In this document: positions 1 to 5,673 of the stretch, one piece after another
Layout of the letters: every line of letters begins with the position of its first letter
Position numbering within the stretch: the stretch's first letter is position 1
Assembly (NCBI GenBank): GCA_946415695.1
Contig: CAMKTM010000040.1
Coordinates: 1 to 14,126, forward strand
DNA: 14,126 nucleotides
From: an uncultured Prevotellaceae bacterium
GTDB taxonomy: Bacteria > Bacteroidota > Bacteroidia > Bacteroidales > Bacteroidaceae
Direction of reading: 5' to 3'
Notes under the pieces: model-generated
What the model saw: the letters and a program-made list of their open reading frames with translations, nothing else
What the model was told of the DNA's origin: nothing
Database searches by the model: none
Program-made: the position numbers and the translations under genes

Positions 1-853
1 CATAAGGCATGTTGGGGTTGTCGGGGATGATATCGTTCAGGTAGTCTTCCATGCGATCGATGGGATCTGTGCAGGCCACGCGGGGAGTCTTCTCAAGGTT
101 GTTCTGCGGAATGTAGGAGAAGAGTTGCTTGATCATGGCGATGCACTCCTCTTCGTTCTTGGCTGTGAAGTGTGTCACGCCGCTCTTCGTGGCATGCACG
201 CTTGCGCCGCCCAGCTGTTCCTGAGTAACGACTTCGCCCAGGACGGCCTTGACGGGACCGGGACCTGTCAGGAACATGTAGCTGCTGCCCTCCACCATGA
301 AGGTGAAGTCGGTGAGCGCGGGGCTATAGACAGCACCGCCGGCACAGGGACCCATGATGGCGCTTATCTGAGGGATGACACCGGAGGACATGATGTTGCG
401 CTGGAAGATTTCGGCATAGCCTGCCAGGGCGTTGATGCCTTCCTGCAGACGTGCGCCGCCGGAGTCGTTGAGGCCGATGACGGGAGCGCCTACCTTCATG
501 GCGATGTCCATCACCTTGCAAATCTTGCTTGCCAGCATTTCGGAGAGCGAACCTGCTGATACGGTGAAGTCCTGTGCGAAGACATAGACGAGGCGGCCGC
601 CGATGGTGCCGCTGCCGGTCACTACGCCGTCGCCCAGATACTGCTTCTTCTCCATGCCGAAGTTCGTGCAGCGGTGCTTCACGAACATGTCCATTTCCTC
701 GAAGCTGCCTTCGTCGAGCAAGAGGGCGATGCGTTCGCGAGCTGTGAGCTTGCCCTTCTCGTGCTGCTTCTCGATTGCTTTTTCGCCGCCGCCTATGCGG
801 GCCTTGGCGCGGAGCTCCATGAGCTCCTTAATCTTTTCTGTTTGTGTACTCAT
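1..853 (-). CDS. mmdA: Acyl-CoA carboxylase carboxyltransferase subunit, methylmalonyl-CoA decarboxylase alpha / propionyl-CoA carboxylase beta family (3' part outside window)
   Basis: The visible 284 residues are the N-terminal half of a carboxyltransferase that moves CO2 between carboxybiotin and an acyl-CoA; family members are about 510-520 residues, so the C-terminal half lies left of the window. Seen: the N-terminal helix region, TARERI (38-43), SGGARLQEG (131-139) and the GPCAGGAVYSPALTDF stretch (168-183), which build the first crotonase-like acyl-CoA/biotin site. The start at 853 (MSTQTEKIKELMELR) is where family similarity begins, and no upstream in-frame extension is needed. In Bacteroidales this subunit normally serves succinate-to-propionate conversion with a biotin carrier and a membrane Na+-pumping beta subunit; those genes would be to the left and cannot be seen. 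Propionyl-CoA carboxylase beta (pccB) cannot be separated from mmdA on this fragment. The family call is firm, the exact substrate is not. Confidence 0.93.
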   Translation of the reverse strand, partial: MSTQTEKIKELMELRAKARIGGGEKAIEKQHEKGKLTARERIALLLDEGSFEEMDMFVKHRCTNFGMEKKQYLGDGVVTGSGTIGGRLVYVFAQDFTVSAGSLSEMLASKICKVMDIAMKVGAPVIGLNDSGGARLQEGINALAGYAEIFQRNIMSSGVIPQISAIMGPCAGGAVYSPALTDFTFMVEGSSYMFLTGPGPVKAVLGEVVTQEQLGGASVHATKSGVTHFTAKNEEECIAMIKQLFSYIPQNNLEKTPRVACTDPIDRMEDYLNDIIPDNPNMPY

Positions 854-865
854 CTTGGTGATTTA

Positions 866-902
866 CTATTTGACAATCCTAATGAATTTTCTATTTGACA
901 AT
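866..902. repeat. Direct repeat of CTATTTGACAAT, two copies
   Basis: The 12-mer CTATTTGACAAT occurs at 866-877 and 891-902, in the 5' leader of the carboxyltransferase gene. It is A+T-rich spacer DNA. Related short words (ATTTACTATTTAAT) sit upstream of the PqqD-like gene near 3530-3543. No function can be read from it. Confidence 0.6.
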
Positions 903-923
903 TTACGATTTATGTACTATTTA

Positions 924-990
924 TTCCCTCTAAAGGGGGCTTGGGAGTCTTTATCTTCCCTCTCCTCGTAGAGGAGTCGGGGTGATGCTT
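924..990. repeat. Two copies of a G/C-rich spacer element (TTCCCTC...GAGG...GGGG...CTT)
   Basis: Copies lie at 924-951 and 956-990. Both begin TTCCCTC, contain a short hairpin (for example CTCCTC-GTA-GAGGAG at 962-976) and end in G-rich sequence followed by a CTT-like end. A third and better-conserved copy lies at 2560-2593, inside a reading frame. The shape suggests a small dispersed REP-like element, recognised only by comparing the copies within this window. Confidence 0.55.
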
Positions 991-1001
991 ATTTCGCGCT
1001 G

Positions 1002-1009
1002 CAAAGTTA
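1002..1009 (-). promoter_or_regulatory. Probable -7 box (TAACTTTG) for the carboxyltransferase gene
   Basis: On the minus strand the sequence reads TAACTTTG, matching the Bacteroidetes -7 consensus TAnnTTTG. No TTTG lies 19-20 bases upstream; that space is taken by a degenerate heptamer repeat. If used, the leader would be about 140 bases and would contain both spacer elements described above. Box match seen, use inferred. Confidence 0.5.
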
Positions 1010-1015
1010 CAAAAA

Positions 1016-1043
1016 ATTCTTCATTCTTTATCCTTCATCCTTC
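1016..1043. repeat. Four degenerate 7-mers (ATTCTTC / ATCCTTC)
   Basis: The units are ATTCTTC, ATTCTTT, ATCCTTC, ATCCTTC. They directly abut the -7 box of the neighbouring gene on its upstream side, where a -33 box would be expected. The same arrangement, in opposite orientation, is present at 10875-10902 beside the amn promoter. Confidence 0.7.
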
Positions 1044-1183
1044 ACTTTTTTTCCTTACCTTGCTACTTTATATATAATAATGTACGCAAAGAGAGCATTT
1101 CGCTACGGCAGGGAAGGGGTTTTTGGTGATGGGATTCAATGAACGGGGGACAGGGAACCGGGAAATATGGCACGGCGTGTTGT

Positions 1184-1249
1184 TTGCTTCTACATGTACA
1201 AGCAATTGCTTCTACATGTAAAAGCAATTGCTTGTACATGTAGAAGCAA
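1184..1249. repeat. Tandem array of three 22-bp palindromes (array A)
   Basis: Three abutting 22-bp units occupy 1184-1205, 1206-1227 and 1228-1249. Each reads TTGCTT-x-TACATGTA-x-AAGCAA, where the outer six and central eight bases are self-complementary and only the two x positions vary (C/C, C/A, G/G). There are no spacers between units. The array is 64 bases past the stop of the plug-family ORF and about 175 bases upstream of the next promoter box. A second array of the same period and skeleton lies at 7511-7576. Family not recognised. Confidence 0.95.
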
Positions 1250-1274
1250 TAACAGCATCACGATTCAGCAAATA

Positions 1275-1305
1275 ACGCCTTGCGTGATGTGGGGAAAAGA
1301 GGCGT
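1275..1305 (-). terminator. Weak candidate terminator after the plug-family ORF
   Basis: ACGCCT at 1275-1280 and AGGCGT at 1300-1305 form a 6-bp stem with a 19-base loop. On the minus strand it is followed by TATTTG, only partly U-rich. It lies just after the stop at 1314. Position fits a terminator; stem and U-tract are poor. Confidence 0.25.
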
Positions 1306-1313
1306 GAAAACAT

Positions 1314-3242
1314 TCACCTCGAATTGTGCATGAGGCTGAAGCCCGCAAGGCGGTCGTAACGCGCTCCCTGCCCGCGGTAATAGACGAGAACCTGGTATTC
1401 GTTCTCCGTCTCGAAGAAGCTGCCCATGGTGCGTGCCGTCAAACCGTCCTTCTGCAAGTACTCGTAGCTGTAATAGCCTTGCTTGAGCAGGATGGCGGCA
1501 TGGTAGGCCTGATGGATGTCGTCGTACTCCATACGGCAATCGGGGTTGAAGGTCTCTCCCGTCCACCAACCGCTCACATAGACGTCGCCACCCTGAAGGC
1601 GAGGGGTGTTCAGGAAGAAGTGCACGACGACGTACTCGGCCGTGGTGGCATCGTCGTAGTCGTCGGCGCTGCGAAGCACGTAGGCGCCGTTCTGGTCCTC
1701 GATATAGGTATAGGCGTGCTGGGGCTGGGTGGCAAAAAGCGTGGCATGGTAGTAAGGTTCGAACCAGTCGATTTTATCAACGCCGACAGCGGTACGGTGC
1801 ACGTCGAGTATCTCGAAGCGGTGGTACTCGCTGCCGCCGGGGAAGATGAGCTGGCGGTTGTGGGTGAACTCTATGCCGTTTGCCTTGCGCACGTTGGGCA
1901 CAAGCCCCTCCACCCTGCTGTCCCATCGGCGGTTCTGCACGACGACGACCTTAAGCTCACGCTGAGGGTCGAACACGGGAAGGGCACCGAAGCCTACGGA
2001 GAGCGTCATCTGCTGATGGGCTCGGTTGAAGTCGATGTCGGTATTGCTGCTCAACCCAGCCACGATGCCTGCTTCCTTCTCGAAGATGCAGAAACGCGCT
2101 TCGAGCACGGGCGGGTCTTCATCGCGGTCGTCGTCCTCCTCGTAGATGCGGACGCGGTAGTTGCCGCTCAGGCGAAGCTGGAGTTCGCGATTGGGGATAC
2201 GCAGCCAGTAGTGCGTATAGATTTGCGTGGTGTTGAAACTCTTCTCATAGTCCTCGATGAGCTGGTCGTTGAGGCCCTCAAGGAAGTCGCTCTCGAAGAT
2301 GCCGTCCGTCGGCTCCCAATCCCAGTCACAATGGTCGATGTGATAAACATAGCGCTTGTAGTTGTGGCTCATCTCGTCCCATTCGATGTCGATGTGTTGC
2401 CTGCCTCCCAGGGGCATGAAGGGCGGCAGGGTCGGGTCGTTATCGACGGTCAGAGTAAGCGTCCGAACGTTCTCGTCGAAGATTTGCTGGGTTTGAGCGT
2501 GAAGAGTGAAGAGTGAAGCGTGAAAAACGAAGAAGACAATGAAGATGGAGCGGAGAATGTTCCCTCCTCCTTTGGAGGGGTTGGGGGAGGCTTCTTCACC
2601 TTTCAACACGGGCAACTGCCAATGGAACTTGACGGCAAGGATGCGAATGAGTATGACGCTGAAGGCGCTGAGCAGGGCGCTGATTTCCACGCTCAACCCG
2701 AGTTCCAGGCAAGCGACGTACGCCAATCCGCCAGCCACGCAGGCAAGAGCATAGATTTCGCTGCGGAAGATGAGGGGAACGTCGTTCATCAGCACATCGC
2801 GGATGATGCCGCCGCCAGCACCCGTCACGGCGCCCATCGTCACGGCTACCCAATAGGGATGACCGAAGGAAAGCGCTTTCTCCAAGCCCACGACGTTGAA
2901 GAGCGCAAGGCCGATGGTGTCGAAAATGAACCAAGTGTAGTTGTGGTGGATGATGTACTTGCCGAACATGCTGACGGCCAGCACGGCAAAGGCACAGCAG
3001 ACGAAGTAGCTGCCATTCGTCATCCAGAAGGGATTGACGCCCAGCATGAGGTCGCGAATCGTGCCGCCGCCAATGGCCGTTGCCATACCAACAATCCACG
3101 CACCGAAGATGTCGAATTGCTTCGTGCTGGACAGACGTACACCAGAGATGGCAAAGGCAAAAGTGCCAATAAACTCGATGATGACGAACATGACGGGCAA
3201 CCGCAACGTGTCCCCCATGTCCTGAAGAAATCTAAGCAACAT
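1314..3242 (-). CDS. Fused ORF: TRIC/UPF0126 membrane protein + T9SS plug-family (DUF5103) protein
   Basis: One 642-codon frame holds two proteins normally separate. Residues 1-215 are a UPF0126/TRIC-type channel: about seven hydrophobic segments and the duplicated glycine-rich motif GGGTIRD (58-64) and GGGIIRD (143-149), the hallmark of its internal repeat. Residues 217-228 are encoded by a dispersed G/C-rich element. Residues 229-250 form a hydrophobic segment ending TLHAQ, resembling a cleavable signal peptide. Residues 251-642 match the DUF5103 family, the periplasmic plug of the T9SS translocon SprA, starting at QIFDENVRTLTLTVDNDPTLPP. There is no ATG, GTG or TTG in frame at the junction; the only candidate separate start is ATT at 2556-2558. 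Topology would allow a fusion: a seventh TM ending in the cytoplasm, then an export segment. Last gene of the operon, 14 bases after the PqqD-like gene. Domain calls are good; whether one or two proteins are made is open. Confidence 0.85.
   Translation of the reverse strand: MLLRFLQDMGDTLRLPVMFVIIEFIGTFAFAISGVRLSSTKQFDIFGAWIVGMATAIGGGTIRDLMLGVNPFWMTNGSYFVCCAFAVLAVSMFGKYIIHHNYTWFIFDTIGLALFNVVGLEKALSFGHPYWVAVTMGAVTGAGGGIIRDVLMNDVPLIFRSEIYALACVAGGLAYVACLELGLSVEISALLSAFSVILIRILAVKFHWQLPVLKGEEASPNPSKGGGNILRSIFIVFFVFHASLFTLHAQTQQIFDENVRTLTLTVDNDPTLPPFMPLGGRQHIDIEWDEMSHNYKRYVYHIDHCDWDWEPTDGIFESDFLEGLNDQLIEDYEKSFNTTQIYTHYWLRIPNRELQLRLSGNYRVRIYEEDDDRDEDPPVLEARFCIFEKEAGIVAGLSSNTDIDFNRAHQQMTLSVGFGALPVFDPQRELKVVVVQNRRWDSRVEGLVPNVRKANGIEFTHNRQLIFPGGSEYHRFEILDVHRTAVGVDKIDWFEPYYHATLFATQPQHAYTYIEDQNGAYVLRSADDYDDATTAEYVVVHFFLNTPRLQGGDVYVSGWWTGETFNPDCRMEYDDIHQAYHAAILLKQGYYSYEYLQKDGLTARTMGSFFETENEYQVLVYYRGQGARYDRLAGFSLMHNSR
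2497..2524. repeat. Four 7-mers (GCGTGAA/GAGTGAA) inside the fused ORF
   Basis: On the plus strand the units are GCGTGAA, GAGTGAA, GAGTGAA, GCGTGAA. Read on the coding (minus) strand they give TTCACGC/TTCACTC words that encode HASLFTLHA, part of the export segment of the plug half. The same kind of heptamer tandem is found in non-coding spacers elsewhere in the window. Confidence 0.8.
2560..2593. repeat. G/C-rich dispersed element inside the fused ORF
   Basis: This is the third copy of the element seen at 924-951 and 956-990. It starts TTCCCTC, has the hairpin CCTCC-TTT-GGAGG and ends GGGGGAGGCTT. On the minus strand it encodes the low-complexity linker EASPNPSKGGGN (residues 217-228), exactly where the TRIC family ends and the plug family has not begun. 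Confidence 0.7.
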
Positions 3243-3256
3243 GGCTCAACGTTGGA

Positions 3257-3523
3257 CTATTCCGTCAGTCCTACTTTTGTCCATTCGTCGAGCAAAGTCT
3301 TTGCATCACGCATGGCGGTTTCGGCATCCACCTCATATTCCTGCTGCAAGAGGTCGGCCATCATCTCGGCCGTGAAATCCTTATCGACAATGTTTTTCCA
3401 GAGGTAGCTTGCCGATTCGTTGAGACTGATGACCTTGTTGAAGTCGATGTTCTCTCTGCCATAAGCCACGATAATGTGCTCGCCGCACACTTCGCGAAGT
3501 TCAAAACCTTTCCGTATTTTCAT
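3257..3523 (-). CDS. PqqD-like peptide-chaperone family protein
   Basis: This 88-residue protein has the PqqD fold signature: an N-terminal beta region (KGFELREVCGEHIIVAYG), the NKVISLNESASYLWKNI core (about 29-45) where PqqD proteins read L-N-x-t-a-x-x-i-W, and a C-terminal helical part with acidic heptads ending LLDEWTKVGL. PqqD-type proteins bind precursor peptides and deliver them to modifying enzymes; stand-alone versions near HprK-like kinases are common, with mostly unknown substrates. It is transcribed between the S24/S26 peptidase (83 bases upstream) and the TRIC-plug ORF (14 bases downstream). No radical SAM enzyme or precursor gene is visible. Family call good, role unknown. Confidence 0.85.
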   Translation of the reverse strand: MKIRKGFELREVCGEHIIVAYGRENIDFNKVISLNESASYLWKNIVDKDFTAEMMADLLQQEYEVDAETAMRDAKTLLDEWTKVGLTE

Positions 3524-3581
3524 CTTTCATTTACTATTTAATCATTTACCAGAGCCTCTTCTCCCCTTGAGAGGGTCTCCT

Positions 3582-3605
3582 TTTTAACCTTTTAACTTTT
3601 TAACC
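3582..3605. repeat. Three 8-mers (TTTTAACC type)
   Basis: The units are TTTTAACC, TTTTAACT, TTTTAACC, between the S24/S26 gene stop and the PqqD-like gene. An equivalent three-unit set is found just before the methyltransferase start (11951-11974). Confidence 0.75.
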
Positions 3606-3606
3606 T

Positions 3607-4134
3607 TTATACTATTGCCTTATAGATGAATAACAGGTACTTCCTCACGGGTCGCAATCTTCGCCATAATTTGATGCGGCGGACGAGCTTCGGGTCGTCG
3701 GCAGGAATGGTGCGACGCGGACGGATGTATTGCGTCACGACTCCGCTGACATCCTTCTCCGTGCAAAGCTCCACGCCGTGAACATTCCCGTCGCCTTGCA
3801 GGATAAGCTCATCGCCATGCTTCTCGATAATGCGGTGCAGGACATAATGCCCGGGAGCAATCTGCGCAAGAACCGCATCGCCGACGTTGTAACTGTCGCG
3901 CTTCTCAAGGAACACACGGTCGCGAGTGTGCTCGATGAAGGGACGCATACTGTATCCCTTCACGTAAATGGCATAGGGCTTACCTTCTCGCAACATCTGC
4001 GACACCTCGCCAAGCCAAGCATCGTTGGGCAACTCGTGGCGAGGCTGATTGGACGTCGTACCATTACGCTTCTGATAGCGTTTGCGCCAAGGCGTCAGCA
4101 AGATACGGGTCAGGCGTTTAACAGTATCCTTCAT
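3607..4134 (-). CDS. S24/S26-family peptidase with ER-type Ser-His-Asp active site
   Basis: The 175-residue protein carries the signal-peptidase-like core: KGYSMRPFI (59-67) with nucleophile Ser62, GDAVLAQ (85-91), YVLHRII (97-103) with His100 where bacterial LepB and LexA have Lys, and LQGDGN (112-117) with Asp115. His in place of Lys is the signature of SipW/ER-type signal peptidases, so those three residues are probably the catalytic set. There is no clear N-terminal transmembrane anchor; both ends are Arg/Lys-rich (TPWRKRYQKR and RRIKLWRRLRPVRK), suggesting peripheral membrane or nucleic-acid contact. It starts 9 bases after the HprK-like gene, so the two are co-transcribed. Substrate unknown: it might mature a peptide handled by the PqqD-like protein or the operon's secreted protein. 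Family firm, role inferred. Confidence 0.85.
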   Translation of the reverse strand: MKDTVKRLTRILLTPWRKRYQKRNGTTSNQPRHELPNDAWLGEVSQMLREGKPYAIYVKGYSMRPFIEHTRDRVFLEKRDSYNVGDAVLAQIAPGHYVLHRIIEKHGDELILQGDGNVHGVELCTEKDVSGVVTQYIRPRRTIPADDPKLVRRIKLWRRLRPVRKYLLFIYKAIV

Positions 4135-4162
4135 CCCTAATCCCTATTCTCTAATCCCTACG
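4135..4162. repeat. Four 7-mers (CCCTAAT type) across the HprK-like/S26 junction
   Basis: The units are CCCTAAT, CCCTATT, CTCTAAT, CCCTACG. They fill the 9-base gap between the two genes and continue into the last codons of the HprK-like gene, so its C-terminal GIRE and stop codon are spelled by repeat DNA. Confidence 0.7.
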
Positions 4163-5034
4163 GCAATGGTGTCATGGCAAAGGATGGCCGCTTCCGCATT
4201 GGGCAAACAGCCAAGTTCGTACATGCCGACAATACGTATGAGTTCACTTATGCTGTCGCAAACCCCGTTATAGACGCGCTCGTCCCACTTCATGTTGCTC
4301 ATGGCAGGAAGCAGGTTGCAGAAGGCTTCCACGGTAGAAAGCCTACGGATTGAGTTCTCTGGCCGTTGCTGGATGCGGACAATACCGCCCACGGGAGCTT
4401 GGACGTTGCGATAACAGCGTGTCTTGCCGCTCCACGGACTGCCATAGACAATGGCTTTTCCGTCGATGACGCGCACCACGGGATTGTCGTCGTTCATCAA
4501 GTCGCAACCCGGAATGTTGTCGTACCAGAGACGTGTGTGCGTGCTTTTGCCTGTTCCGCTCGGAGCAGTCATCAGGTAGCCTTTGCCTTCGCATCGGATA
4601 ACGGAAGCATGCATGAGCATCGTCCCCATCTGGGCGGCGGCAAAGGCATACGCCATCATTAAGGCATTGTTCAACCCATAGTTGCGCTGAACCCATGTTT
4701 GGCCGAGGAGCGACACCTGGCAGGACGAGAAGTCGGCATTGCTGCGCATACGGCTGCAAAGCACATCATCGATGTCGTGAACGGCATACTGATAGCCACC
4801 ATCAGGCATTCGATAGACACCGTAATTGCATCCGCCGCAATCAAACACACCTATCTCGTCGCCATCTTCTTTCCATTCGAGATGGTCGTCAATGGTCATC
4901 TCAAAGAGCACCTCGCCGGGTTTCTCCTCTAAACGGAAGGGCGCAAACGAGGGGATGAGCGAGTCATCGTTGGCAGAATCTACAAAGTTGACAGCAATTG
5001 CGTGTCCGCCAATCTTATAGTAGTAGCTGTTCAT
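4144..5034 (-). CDS. HprK/PEP-carboxykinase-like P-loop protein
   Basis: From the start chosen at 5034 (MNSYYYKIGG) the protein has 296 residues. The C-terminal half is HPr-kinase-like: MLMHASVI (139-146), the P-loop APSGTGKST (157-165), NDDNP (181-185) with the acidic pair that caps the active site in this family, and GSPWSGKTRCYRN (198-210), the second phosphate-contact region of such proteins. The N-terminal 130 residues are a variable domain with five Cys (66, 69, 93, 105 and a CxxC-like CGGC). An in-frame ATG at 5086-5088 would extend it by 18 basic residues but would overlap the upstream gene, while 5034 leaves a 7-base gap. Relatives occur next to PqqD-like proteins in peptide-modification and exopolysaccharide loci and may phosphorylate a peptide or protein Ser/Thr. 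Kinase activity is likely from the motifs; the target is unknown. Confidence 0.85.
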   Translation of the reverse strand: MNSYYYKIGGHAIAVNFVDSANDDSLIPSFAPFRLEEKPGEVLFEMTIDDHLEWKEDGDEIGVFDCGGCNYGVYRMPDGGYQYAVHDIDDVLCSRMRSNADFSSCQVSLLGQTWVQRNYGLNNALMMAYAFAAAQMGTMLMHASVIRCEGKGYLMTAPSGTGKSTHTRLWYDNIPGCDLMNDDNPVVRVIDGKAIVYGSPWSGKTRCYRNVQAPVGGIVRIQQRPENSIRRLSTVEAFCNLLPAMSNMKWDERVYNGVCDSISELIRIVGMYELGCLPNAEAAILCHDTIAVGIRE

Positions 5035-5041
5035 ATTCAAA

Positions 5042-5509
5042 TTATGACTTCTTTTTCCTTTTCTTGGAAGGCATGGGTTGCTCTTCAACCTCTATGTACT
5101 TTTCTGGCTTGAAGCGGAACATTCCTTGGTCAACCAGATGCATGCGAAACTCTTCGTTATGGGCATAACGCTTGTGCAAAGACAGGTAACGGCGTTCCAT
5201 CTTCTTCTTGTTAGGGCTGAAAAAGACGCACGGCATGTAGGGCCCACCTTTATAGGTGGCTTCCAAATAGCGTTGCAGTTGGAAGGAATAGAGCTGACGG
5301 TCCATCAGGAACTTTGTCTTCTTCTCGATTGAAATGCTGTCAACAAGATGCATATCGGTGATAAAGACAGCGGAATCGACAAACGAGAAGGCCACACCTA
5401 TCATATAGACAGGCCTTTGGACGACAACTTTCTTTGCTTCGAGCTGCCCGAGGGCAAGCAAGAGAAGCAGACATAAACAAACTATTGCCTTCAGAGAATT
5501 ATTCTTCAT
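5042..5509 (-). CDS. Small secreted protein of unknown function, first gene of the operon
   Basis: A 155-residue protein with a clear signal peptide: MKNNSLK, a Leu-rich core (AIVCLCLLLLLALG), and a probable cleavage site after LEA at residue 25. The mature part has KKVVVQRPVYMIGVAFSFVDSAVFITDMHLVD, then a basic mixed helix/strand region and the end PSKKRKKKS. No catalytic motif or lipobox is visible, so a soluble periplasmic protein is most likely. I do not recognise the family. It is the promoter-proximal gene, 7 bases from the HprK-like gene. Its position makes it a candidate substrate or partner of the downstream kinase/peptidase set, but nothing in the sequence proves this. Confidence 0.8.
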   Translation of the reverse strand: MKNNSLKAIVCLCLLLLLALGQLEAKKVVVQRPVYMIGVAFSFVDSAVFITDMHLVDSISIEKKTKFLMDRQLYSFQLQRYLEATYKGGPYMPCVFFSPNKKKMERRYLSLHKRYAHNEEFRMHLVDQGMFRFKPEKYIEVEEQPMPSKKRKKKS

Positions 5510-5531
5510 TAGTATTTAGCATTTGCGCGTG

Positions 5532-5563
5532 CAAAGATACGAATAAGCAAGCGAAAAAACAAA
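5532..5563 (-). promoter_or_regulatory. Bacteroidetes-type promoter of the five-gene operon
   Basis: On the minus strand TTTG (5560-5563) is followed after exactly 20 bases by TATCTTTG (5532-5539), a full match to TTTG-N19/20-TAnnTTTG. It is 22 bases in front of the ATG at 5509, giving a short leader. It is among the best promoters in the window. Confidence 0.8.
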
Positions 5564-5586
5564 ATTTACTTGTCTTTTTAACCACA

Positions 5587-5637
5587 AATTGCACGAATTG
5601 GCAATGCCTTTATCAGCATTAGCCAGTTCGTGCAATT
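5587..5637. terminator. Long near-perfect hairpin between htrA and the operon promoter
   Basis: Left arm 5587-5607 begins AATTGCACGAA and right arm 5616-5637 ends TTCGTGCAATT. The two arms pair over 20 of about 22 positions around an 8-base loop. It lies 36 bases past the htrA stop (minus strand) and is followed on that strand by TTTGTGGTT, so it may end the htrA transcript. The arm sequence resembles A+T-rich palindromic intergenic repeats common in Bacteroidetes, so it may also be a dispersed element. Structure certain, role inferred. Confidence 0.6.
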
Positions 5638-5673
5638 CATGGCTCAAGACAATCGACTTTTGGTCGTTTCTTA

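Noticed and set aside
125..559. 144-codon open frame on the plus strand
   Set aside because: Antisense to the carboxyltransferase gene, which runs through the whole segment.
1184..1249. CRISPR array
   Set aside because: The 22-bp units abut with no spacers and are themselves palindromes; no cas genes are present. The same holds for 7511-7576.
1326..2516. 396-codon open frame on the plus strand
   Set aside because: It lies entirely antisense to the plug-family domain, has low-complexity Val/Ala/Glu composition and no recognisable motif, while the minus strand carries clear family signatures.
2520..3407. 295-codon open frame on the plus strand
   Set aside because: Antisense to the TRIC half and the PqqD-like gene; His/Asp/Glu-rich shadow without family features.
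5035..5088. Longer N-terminus for the HprK-like protein
   Set aside because: It would overlap the end of the upstream gene and adds a basic tail (MKSNPCLPRKGKRSHNLN) that is the upstream gene's 3' end read in another frame; the ATG at 5034 leaves a clean 7-base gap.
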